A stretch of DNA of 5,748 nt, taken from Armatimonadota bacterium (GTDB lineage Bacteria; Armatimonadota; Zipacnadia; Zipacnadales; UBA11051). The position numbers were made by a program, and so were the translations under genes. The stretch is taken from positions 1,588 to 7,335 of the forward strand of contig DPJP01000095.1 in assembly GCA_003542955.1 (NCBI GenBank), in the 5' to 3' direction. The notes beneath the pieces are model-generated. The model saw only the letters and a list, made by a program, of their open reading frames with translations. It was not told where the DNA came from and did no database searches. Shown in pieces: positions 1 to 4,845 of the stretch (positions are counted from its first letter, which is position 1; each line of letters opens with the position of its first letter).

Positions 1-464
1 AGGCAATGGCGGCGGCGGAGTATCCCAACCTTCCCCACGTAGCCCTCATCCACGAGTTGCTTCATCCTGATGTTGGCCGGGTCGTAGCGCATCTGGAAGG
101 CCAGGGAGAAGAATATCCCGTTGCGGTCTACTGCATCGATGATCCGGTCACAATCCGGCAGGCTCAGCGCCATCGGCTTCTGGAGGATGATATCCTTGCC
201 GGCATCGGCGGCGGCGACGGTGAGGTCCGCGTGCTTGTTGGTCTCCGAGGCGATGAAGACCAGCTTCACCGCGGGGTCACCCAGGACATCCTCGACATGC
301 GGAGTGAACACCCCGCCGAACTTCTCCACGGCGCCCTGTCCGCGCTCGGTGTTGTCATCCCAGATGCGCAGCACTTCGGCGTCCTCAAAGCCGAGAATCT
401 CTTGCGAGTATGTGCCGACATGACCATGTGCATAGCTGAGTACTCCAATGCCTATCTTGCTCAC
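1..464 (-). CDS. Gfo/Idh/MocA family oxidoreductase, N-terminal part (cut by left edge)
   Basis: Read on the minus strand from a GTG at 464, this frame stays open for 154 codons to the window edge; the C-terminal substrate domain lies outside. The protein begins VSKIGIGVLSYAHGHVGTYS, a beta strand plus glycine-rich turn typical of the NAD(P)-binding Rossmann fold in this family. Residues 68-76 (LVFIASETN) followed by H78 match the family's 'v.I.tp...H' strand. ILQKPMALS at 93-101 is the family's (E/Q)KP motif, whose lysine (K96) usually takes part in catalysis. The GTG start is chosen because GGAGGG (471-476, minus strand) sits 6 nt upstream. Family members are cytoplasmic NAD(P)-dependent dehydrogenases acting on sugars, inositols and related polyols; the substrate cannot be told from the N-terminus. 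The gene is divergent from the hisD-like operon, suggesting a shared catabolic theme. The glycine motif (YAHGHVG) departs from the common GxGxxG form. Confidence 0.9.
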   Translation of the reverse strand, partial: MSKIGIGVLSYAHGHVGTYSQEILGFEDAEVLRIWDDNTERGQGAVEKFGGVFTPHVEDVLGDPAVKLVFIASETNKHADLTVAAADAGKDIILQKPMALSLPDCDRIIDAVDRNGIFFSLAFQMRYDPANIRMKQLVDEGYVGKVGILRRRHC

Positions 465-470
465 GGCGAT

Positions 471-476
471 CCCTCC
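471..476 (-). promoter_or_regulatory. Ribosome binding site of the Gfo/Idh/MocA gene
   Basis: On the minus strand this reads GGAGGG, 6 nt before the GTG at 464. It decides the start, because no in-frame ATG gives a full N-terminal Rossmann strand. Confidence 0.7.
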
Positions 477-611
477 GGGGGTGTGCTGGTGCGCGACCGT
501 TGCGTCTGACGGGGACATGTTCGCCACTGGGTGGGGGTATGCCTTCGAGGGCGCCGCGGGGGGGCGAACCAGGTGCTGCCGGTGGGCCTTGGTTGCCGCG
601 CGTTCCTGGGA

Positions 612-648
612 GTAGAATCGTGATTACAATAGTCGTGATTATACACTG
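612..648. promoter_or_regulatory. Putative divergent promoter/operator island with direct repeats
   Basis: The only AT-rich block in the spacer. It contains TCGTGATTACA (618-628) and TCGTGATTATA (633-643), an 11-bp direct repeat with one mismatch and a 15-bp start-to-start spacing. The minus strand reads a perfect TATAAT at 643-638, a likely -10 for the Gfo/Idh/MocA gene, although no good -35 lies 16-19 bp upstream. On the plus strand TAGAAT (613-618), 18 bp after TTGGTT (589-594), or TACAAT (624-629), could serve the hisD-like operon. The repeats overlap these -10 candidates, as a regulator site would. Which protein binds is unknown, and the repeats do not resemble the LacI-type operator at 3009-3036. 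Confidence 0.45.
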
Positions 649-679
649 CCGATCTCGCCCCTGCAGCCAGTTACCAGCA

Positions 680-716
680 GCCAGGCACTGGCCGCTTGCC
701 CAGGCAGGGAACTGCC
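680..716 (+). other. Two small hairpins in the presumed leader of the hisD-like gene
   Basis: GCCAG (680-684), loop GCA, CTGGC (688-692) is a perfect 5-bp stem. GGCAG (703-707), loop GGAA, CTGCC (712-716) is a second perfect 5-bp stem closed by a GNRA-type tetraloop. They lie between the AT-rich promoter island and the start at 783. No T-tract follows, so they are not terminators. In GC-rich DNA such short stems also occur by chance. Confidence 0.3.
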
Positions 717-782
717 ACCGGCGGCGAGAAGGGACGACCTCGCCGTGCTCCGTACCCCACACACACGGATGGGAGAGCCACC

Positions 783-2051
783 ATGAGAATCATCAAGAGC
801 GGCGGACATCGCCTCTTCGAGCAGGATCAGGAGACCGCCGCATACGTGTCTGAGATGCTGCGGGAGCTGGAAGCAAACGGCATGGATGCCGTCCGCGCCT
901 ACAGCGAGAAGTTCGATGACTGGAGCCCCGAGAGCTTCGAGTTGACCCCGGCGCAGATGGATGAGGCAATCGGACAGCTATCCGAGCAGGCCATCGCCGA
1001 TACCGACTACTGCCAGGCCAATGTCCGTGCCTTCGCGCAGGCCCAGTTGGGGACGATGCTGCCGCTGGAGGTGCAGACCCGCCCGGGCGTGTTCCTGGGC
1101 CACAGGCACATCCCCGTGAATGCGGTCGGCAGCTACATCCCCGGCGGGCGCTACCCGATGTTCGGCTCCGCGCAGATGAGCATCATCCCCGCCCGCGTGG
1201 CCGGGGTCAGGCACATCGTCGCCTGCACACCGCCCGTCAAGGGGCAAGGCTACTACCCGGCCACCATCAACGCCATCTCCAAAGCCGGGGCAGACCGCAT
1301 CTTCGTCATCGGTGGCGTGCCCGCGATGGCGATGATGGCCTTCGGCCTCGGCGATGTGCAGCCGGTGGATGTGCTGTGTGGAGCGGGGAACAAGTACGTC
1401 GCGGAGGCCAAGCGGCAGCTCTTCGGGCGTTGCGGCATTGATCTTCTGGCCGGACCCACGGAGATACTCGTCATCGCCGATGACTCAGCCGACCCGATGC
1501 TGGTTGCCTGTGACCTGCTGGGCCAGGCCGAGCATGACCCCAACTCAGGCATCTGCCTGATCTGCCTGAGTGAGGACTTCGCCCGCCGCGCGCTGGCCGA
1601 AGTCGAAAAGCAGTTGGTCGTGTTGCCGACGCGTGAGGTTGCCTCCATCTCCTGGGGCAACAACGGCATCGTGATGGTCGCCGACAGCCCCGAGGAGGCC
1701 GTCAGTCTGAGTGATGACTACGCACCGGAGCATCTGGAGTTGCATGTGGCGGATGTCGACTTCTACTTCGACCGGCTCACCAACTATGGCTCGCTGTTCA
1801 TCGGTGAGGAGACGACGGTTGCGTATGGTGACAAGTCGATCGGCACCAATCACATCCTGCCCACCAGCCGCGCGGCACGCTACACCGGCGGCGTGTGGGT
1901 CGGCAAGTTCCTCAAGACCTGCACCTACCAGCGGATGACGCTCGAAGCCTCCGCGGAGGTCGCCGCGGTCACGGAGCGCCAGTGCATCCTCGAGAACATG
2001 CTCGCGCATGCGGAGACCGCCCGCGTGCGGGCGGAGCGCTACGGCAACTGA
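783..2051 (+). CDS. Histidinol-dehydrogenase-family enzyme, HpsN-like catabolic branch
   Basis: 422 residues from the ATG at 783, with GGGAG 7 nt upstream. The fold is that of zinc-dependent HisD enzymes, which oxidise a primary alcohol to a carboxylate in two NAD-linked steps in the cytoplasm. The E. coli HisD metal and catalytic residues all have counterparts: Q248 and H251 (in GQAEHDPNS), E316-H317 (APEHLEL), D350 and H357 (GDKSIGTNH), E404 and H409 (ENMLAHA). Other signatures, such as GVFLGHRHIPVNAVGSYIPG, VAEAKRQLFG, AGPTEILVIAD and RYTGGVWVGKFLKTCTYQ, resemble sulfopropanediol dehydrogenase (HpsN) and related catabolic paralogues as I remember them. There is no his gene nearby, while an SDR follows after 27 nt. 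Oddities: P180 stands where HisD has the NAD-contacting Gln (GGAQA), T226 replaces the substrate Ser (AGPSE), and GAGN replaces GPGN. The family is certain; the substrate is unknown. A true HisD is less likely but not excluded. Confidence 0.93.
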   Translation: MRIIKSGGHRLFEQDQETAAYVSEMLRELEANGMDAVRAYSEKFDDWSPESFELTPAQMDEAIGQLSEQAIADTDYCQANVRAFAQAQLGTMLPLEVQTRPGVFLGHRHIPVNAVGSYIPGGRYPMFGSAQMSIIPARVAGVRHIVACTPPVKGQGYYPATINAISKAGADRIFVIGGVPAMAMMAFGLGDVQPVDVLCGAGNKYVAEAKRQLFGRCGIDLLAGPTEILVIADDSADPMLVACDLLGQAEHDPNSGICLICLSEDFARRALAEVEKQLVVLPTREVASISWGNNGIVMVADSPEEAVSLSDDYAPEHLELHVADVDFYFDRLTNYGSLFIGEETTVAYGDKSIGTNHILPTSRAARYTGGVWVGKFLKTCTYQRMTLEASAEVAAVTERQCILENMLAHAETARVRAERYGN

Positions 2052-2078
2052 GGCCGTGGTCTGAGAGGGGAGAGCAGC

Positions 2079-2843
2079 ATGCCGCACACGCCGTTTCGGC
2101 TCGATGACCGAGTTGCACTGGTAACGGGGTCCGCCACGGGCCTCGGGCAAGCTATCGCCATCGGTCTTGCGCAGGCCGGGGCCGATGTGGTCGTCTCAGA
2201 CCTGCCCGGCCAATCCACCGAAGAGACCGCGCAGGCAGCAGCCGCACATGGCGCCCGCGTGCTGCACCTCGACCTCGATGTGCGCGACCAGGAGCAGATC
2301 GCCGCCGCCATGGAGACCGTCAAGGCGGAGTTCGGCCGGCTCGATATCCTCGTCAACAACGCGGGGATCAACCGCCCGACGGCAGGGCTGGATGTCACGC
2401 GGGATATCTGGGATGACCACTTCGATGTCAACGTCAAGGGCGGCTTCTTCGTCGCACAGGCCGCCGCGCCGATGATGATCCAGCAGGGCCACGGCCGCAT
2501 CATCTTCATCTCCAGCCAGTCGGGCCTCATCGGCATCCCCGGCCAGCCGGTCTACTGCGCCACCAAAGGCGCCATCATCAACCTCGTCCGCACACTCGGT
2601 GTCGAGTGGGCCAGGCACGGGATCACCGTCAACTCGATTGCGCCGACCTTCGTCGAGACGAATCTGACACGCACGCGGCTGCAGCAGCCGGAGTTCCTCG
2701 CCTTTGTGCTGGGGAAGATCCCGGCGGGGAGGCTGGCGCTGCCGGAGGATGTCGCGGCGGCTGCCGTCTACCTTGCCAGTGATGGGGCGGGGATGGTCAA
2801 CGCCACGACTCTGTCAGTCGACGGCGGCTGGACGGCGTGGTGA
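2079..2843 (+). CDS. Classical short-chain dehydrogenase/reductase (SDR)
   Basis: 254 residues, a typical length for classical SDRs. The cofactor motif TGSATGLG lies at 16-23. D41 at the end of the second strand favours NAD over NADP. NNAG is at 93-96. The catalytic set is N118, S146, Y159 and K163 (YCATK at 159-163). The C-terminal SVDGGWTAW is characteristic. The ATG at 2079 follows a strong purine block (GAGGGG, 2065-2070) and lies 27 nt after the stop of the hisD-like gene, so the two are almost certainly co-transcribed. Similar SDRs include gluconate 5-dehydrogenase, 2-deoxy-D-gluconate 3-dehydrogenase and the SDR partner (HpsO) found beside HpsN. I infer oxidation or reduction of a secondary hydroxyl on the same substrate used by the HisD-family enzyme. 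The exact substrate cannot be assigned from sequence alone. Confidence 0.95.
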   Translation: MPHTPFRLDDRVALVTGSATGLGQAIAIGLAQAGADVVVSDLPGQSTEETAQAAAAHGARVLHLDLDVRDQEQIAAAMETVKAEFGRLDILVNNAGINRPTAGLDVTRDIWDDHFDVNVKGGFFVAQAAAPMMIQQGHGRIIFISSQSGLIGIPGQPVYCATKGAIINLVRTLGVEWARHGITVNSIAPTFVETNLTRTRLQQPEFLAFVLGKIPAGRLALPEDVAAAAVYLASDGAGMVNATTLSVDGGWTAW

Positions 2844-2977
2844 GGAAACGGCAGGGGCGAGGGACGAGGGGTTAGGGGCGAGAGAACGGCCGGCACCGTG
2901 GTTGGGGCCCGGCGTCGAAACCCGGTGACAGACCTGGCCGGGTGCGTCTGCATCTGCCTCCTGTACTGCATTCACCG
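2844..2977. other. Spacer between the SDR and the lacI-type promoter
   Basis: Contains the G-rich motif described separately and a 6-bp inverted repeat, ACCCGG (2920-2925) and CCGGGT (2938-2943), with a 12-nt loop. No T-tract follows, so no classical rho-independent terminator is visible. No coding signal was found. Confidence 0.4.
2854..2878 (+). other. Canonical G-quadruplex motif after the SDR stop
   Basis: Four G-runs, 2854-2857 (4 G), 2861-2863 (3 G), 2868-2871 (4 G) and 2875-2878 (4 G), are separated by loops CGA, ACGA and TTA. This satisfies the usual G3+N1-7 rule on the coding strand, beginning 10 nt after the SDR stop codon. GGGGCGAG occurs twice (2854-2861 and 2875-2882), so it may also be a degenerate repeat. 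In RNA it could stall transcription or protect a 3' end; no function is shown. Confidence 0.5.
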
Positions 2978-3006
2978 TTGACAACTGGCTGCGTCCCATG
3001 TATGCT
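2978..3006 (+). promoter_or_regulatory. Sigma70-type promoter of the lacI-type operon
   Basis: A perfect -35 TTGACA (2978-2983), an ideal 17-bp spacer and -10 TATGCT (3001-3006, 4 of 6 matches). Transcription would start near 3012-3014. That places the in-frame ATG at 2998 upstream of the transcript and supports the ATG at 3040 as the true start of the regulator. The predicted start point lies inside the operator, the usual arrangement for repression or autorepression. Confidence 0.75.
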
Positions 3007-3008
3007 CA

Positions 3009-3036
3009 TGAAAACGTTTACCGGAAAGCGTTTTCA
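3009..3036. promoter_or_regulatory. LacI/CcpA-type double operator between promoter and start codon
   Basis: Two abutting 14-bp cre-like boxes, TGAAAACGTTTACC (3009-3022) and GGAAAGCGTTTTCA (3023-3036), each centred on CG. Together they form a 28-bp palindrome centred at 3022/3023, in which 12 of 14 positions pair. LacI-family proteins with an ATVSRV recognition helix typically bind AAnCGnTT cores, and the gene just downstream encodes such a protein, so autoregulation is likely. The operator ends 3 bp before the ATG at 3040 and contains the only weak Shine-Dalgarno candidate (GGAAAG, 3023-3028). Confidence 0.85.
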
Positions 3037-3039
3037 GCC

Positions 3040-4047
3040 ATGAGCAACATTCGCGACGTAGCCGACGCGGCAGGTGTCTCACCCGCCACCGTCTCCCGGG
3101 TCCTCAACGGGAAAGCGACCTCGCTCGTCTCGGAGGCGACGCGGGAGCGCGTGCTGGATGCCGCGCAGTCGCTCGGCTACCACCCCTCCGCCGCCGCGCG
3201 CGCACTCGTCGCCGGCCGTACCGACACCATCGCGCTGGCCACCACCAACATCCACGACCCCCACTATGCGCGTGCTCTCGACGTCGCGCAAGCTATCGCC
3301 GAGGAGTTCGGCTACCATCTGCTCCTGATGCCGGATGCCGATGACACGCGGCTGCAGAGCCTTCTGCGTGAGCGTCGCGCGGATGTAATCGTGCGGCTGC
3401 GGTACCCGGTTGACACCGCCGATGAGGTCGCCGCCGCCGTCGTCTCCGAGGAGCAGGTCGTCATCGCGGTCGGGCCGATTGACCGGCAGATGCCGCTGTC
3501 GACGCCGTGCGCGTGCTGGGATGACCGGGAGGGTATCCGGGCGGCAGTGGAACACCTGGCCGGACTCGGCCACCGGCGTGTCGCCTTCCTGGCCGGGCGC
3601 CCGGCACAGCGCAAGGAGCGTTATGCACTCGAGGCCGCCGGGGCGGACATGACCATCGTCCCGGTCTGCATCGAGCCGGGGAGCCTCGACGATGTGGGTC
3701 GGGGCGCTGCTCTGGCCCGCCTGGCGCTGCAGCGAGAGCCGGGCGTCACGGCGTTGCTTGCGCAGAATGACACCTTCGCACTGGGTGCTTTGCACGCGCT
3801 CCGCGAAGACGGCATCGCAGTCCCCGGGCAGGTCTCCGTGGTCGGCTACAACGATACCTTCCTCGCCCCCTACTCATGCCCCCCGCTCACCACGGTGCGC
3901 ACCCCGCTGGCCGAGTGTGTCAGCCGGAGCCTCCGGCAGGTCATGGAGGCGTTGTCGACACAGCACGGAGCCGTTCAGCCGCAGTCTCTGCAGTTGCACA
4001 CAGAGTTGGTTGTCAGGGCGAGCACGGCTTGCCCACCCACCACATAG
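3040..4047 (+). CDS. LacI-family transcriptional regulator
   Basis: 335 residues from the ATG at 3040, giving the usual N-terminus MSNIRDVADAAGVSPATVSR. The upstream in-frame ATGs at 2998 and 3007 are rejected because they lie before the predicted transcript start or inside the operator. The helix-turn-helix covers about 3-23, with recognition helix PATVSRVLN. The hinge region PSAAARALVAGRT (49-61) contains L56, the residue that in this family intercalates at the central CpG of the operator. Residues from about 62 onward form a periplasmic-binding-protein-like effector domain: DDREGIRAAVEHLAGLGHRRVAFLAG, then QNDTFALGALHAL (N243, D244) and VVGYND (268-272). The segment after AFLAG (RPAQRKERYALEAAG) is a few residues shorter than in most relatives. 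Effectors in this family are usually sugars or sugar derivatives; this one cannot be named. The gene probably represses its own operon, which includes the two downstream extracytoplasmic proteins. Confidence 0.95.
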   Translation: MSNIRDVADAAGVSPATVSRVLNGKATSLVSEATRERVLDAAQSLGYHPSAAARALVAGRTDTIALATTNIHDPHYARALDVAQAIAEEFGYHLLLMPDADDTRLQSLLRERRADVIVRLRYPVDTADEVAAAVVSEEQVVIAVGPIDRQMPLSTPCACWDDREGIRAAVEHLAGLGHRRVAFLAGRPAQRKERYALEAAGADMTIVPVCIEPGSLDDVGRGAALARLALQREPGVTALLAQNDTFALGALHALREDGIAVPGQVSVVGYNDTFLAPYSCPPLTTVRTPLAECVSRSLRQVMEALSTQHGAVQPQSLQLHTELVVRASTACPPTT

Positions 4048-4051
4048 GAGG
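4046..4051 (+). promoter_or_regulatory. Shine-Dalgarno overlapping the lacI-type stop codon
   Basis: AGGAGG begins within the TAG stop (4045-4047) of the regulator and lies 8 nt before the ATG at 4060. This selects ATG 4060 over the in-frame GTG at 4051, which overlaps the last base of the site. It points to translational coupling and strong expression of the prepilin-like gene relative to the weakly initiated regulator. Confidence 0.8.
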
Positions 4052-4059
4052 TGTCTCAG

Positions 4060-4743
4060 ATGCGCCGGGGATTCACGCTCATTGAGCTGCTTGTCGTCAT
4101 AGCCATCATCGCCATCCTCGCAGCCATTCTCTTCCCTGTCTTTGCCAGGGCCCGCGAGAAGGCGCGACAGGCGAGCTGCCTGAGTAACATGCGGCAGATC
4201 GGGCTGGCGATTCAGCAGTACGCCCAGGACTACGACGAGGCGATCGTGCCCGTTGCCATCACCGCGCACGGCGGCTACACCAACGTCGACGGCACCGCAG
4301 CGACAACAACCTCCATGCTCTGGCCGCAGTTGATCTACCCGTACGTGAAGAACCTCCAGGTCTTCCACTGCCCCAGCATGGGCAAGGACGCCAACCAGGG
4401 CTGGTTTGGCGGGTACCCGTCGCGCTCCAGCTATGGCTGCATTTCCTACAACCTCTCATACCCTCCCAACTGGGACTACACGCTGGCAACCTACACCCGC
4501 CCCTCGGAGACCGTGCTGATCGGTGACAGCATGTACCGGAGCACAACGGTCAATCAGGGCTTCTACCTGATCCAGTGGCCCCCATACGATGCGGTCAGCC
4601 AGGCAAGTCGCGGCAAGTGGGCGGCACGCCATAACGGTGGCTGCAACGCGGTGTATGCCGATAGCCACGCCAAGTGGATCGAGGGCTCGTCGATCAAGTA
4701 CTACTCCACCAGCGACCCGATGTGGTACCCGACGGTGCCCTGA
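4060..4743 (+). CDS. Prepilin-like protein with type IV pilin N-terminus and DUF1559-type C-terminus
   Basis: 227 residues. MRRG followed by [12 protein letters not shown] is a class III prepilin signal. Cleavage by prepilin peptidase after G4 would leave F5 as an N-methylated first residue, with the conserved glutamate E9 at mature position 5. The hydrophobic helix spans about 5-28, followed by a basic heptad-like stretch ([12 protein letters not shown]). The rest is a globular extracytoplasmic domain rich in Tyr, Ser and Trp, with cysteines at C40 and C195 among others. Near the C-terminus [17 protein letters not shown] corresponds to the H-X9-DG motif of planctomycete and armatimonad proteins, with H191 and D201, but with Ser in place of Gly. 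These proteins form large paralogous families whose function is poorly known; some role in surface structures or substrate capture is inferred. It follows the LacI-type gene with its Shine-Dalgarno overlapping that gene's stop, so it is probably under the same control. Confidence 0.93.
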   Translation: MRRGFTLIELLVVIAIIAILAAILFPVFARAREKARQASCLSNMRQIGLAIQQYAQDYDEAIVPVAITAHGGYTNVDGTAATTTSMLWPQLIYPYVKNLQVFHCPSMGKDANQGWFGGYPSRSSYGCISYNLSYPPNWDYTLATYTRPSETVLIGDSMYRSTTVNQGFYLIQWPPYDAVSQASRGKWAARHNGGCNAVYADSHAKWIEGSSIKYYSTSDPMWYPTVP

Positions 4744-4845
4744 GCGGTTGCCCGCTGTCGGTGGCGTGCCTGCGGGGCCCGCATTGGCGACTTCCCGCGC
4801 CCTGGGCGCGCACGATGGCTCTCGTCCTACCCGGAGGTGTCGCGT
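4744..4845 (+). other. Spacer with three GC-rich palindromes between the prepilin-like and propeller genes
   Basis: AGCGG-TTGC-CCGCT at 4743-4756 starts at the last base of the stop. TGCGGG-G-CCCGCA lies at 4771-4783. CGCGCCC-T-GGGCGCG lies at 4796-4810; to fold, the last two must open a base pair to make a loop. None is followed by a T-tract, so a complete intrinsic terminator is not evident. They may reduce read-through or mark processing sites between the two genes. No promoter was recognised here, which fits read-through from the lacI-type promoter. Confidence 0.4.
4833..4838 (+). promoter_or_regulatory. Ribosome binding site of the propeller gene
   Basis: GGAGGT lies 7 nt before the GTG at 4846. 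An overlapping GTG at 4844 would run straight into TGA, so GTG 4846 is the start. Confidence 0.75.

Larger units (their letters stand above)
465..782. promoter_or_regulatory. Divergent intergenic region between the Gfo/Idh/MocA gene and the hisD-like operon
   Basis: This 318-bp spacer holds no convincing gene. From 465 to about 600 it is very GC-rich with G-runs (a run of 7 G within 558-566). At 612-648 it switches abruptly to an AT-rich island that is the likely promoter zone for both directions. From 649 to 782 it is GC-rich again, with two short hairpins and a CA-rich stretch (755-766) before the Shine-Dalgarno GGGAG (771-775) of the hisD-like gene. An in-frame upstream ATG at 696 would add 29 residues to that gene. 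It is rejected because the added sequence is arginine/proline-rich and unlike the family, and the ATG at 783 has the better ribosome site. Confidence 0.6.

Noticed and set aside
6..509. 167-codon plus-strand frame opposite the Gfo/Idh/MocA gene
   Set aside because: The minus strand here gives a clear Rossmann-fold protein with a good ribosome site; the plus-strand frame has no recognisable features.
528..566. Second G-quadruplex candidate in the divergent spacer
   Set aside because: One loop would be 11 nt, beyond the usual limit, and it depends on splitting a single long G-run.
696..782. 29-residue N-terminal extension of the hisD-like protein
   Set aside because: The extension is low-complexity Arg/Pro/Gly, unlike the family, and the ATG at 783 has a Shine-Dalgarno at the right distance.
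465..782. LacI-type operator in front of the hisD-like operon
   Set aside because: I looked for AAnCGnTT cores and found none, so direct control of this operon by the LacI protein at 3040 is not supported.
1545..2150. 201-codon minus-strand frame over the hisD-like 3' end and SDR start
   Set aside because: Antisense shadow of two clear genes, no family features.
2920..2943. Inverted repeat ACCCGG/CCGGGT as a terminator of the SDR operon
   Set aside because: The stem is only 6 bp with a 12-nt loop and no following T-tract.
2998..3039. Upstream in-frame start for the LacI-type protein
   Set aside because: It overlaps the -10 element and operator, so it would lie before the predicted transcript start; the family N-terminus begins at the ATG at 3040.
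3079..3795. 238-codon minus-strand frame inside the LacI-type gene
   Set aside because: Fully antisense to an unmistakable regulator; composition is Arg/Gly/Asp-rich shadow sequence without motifs.
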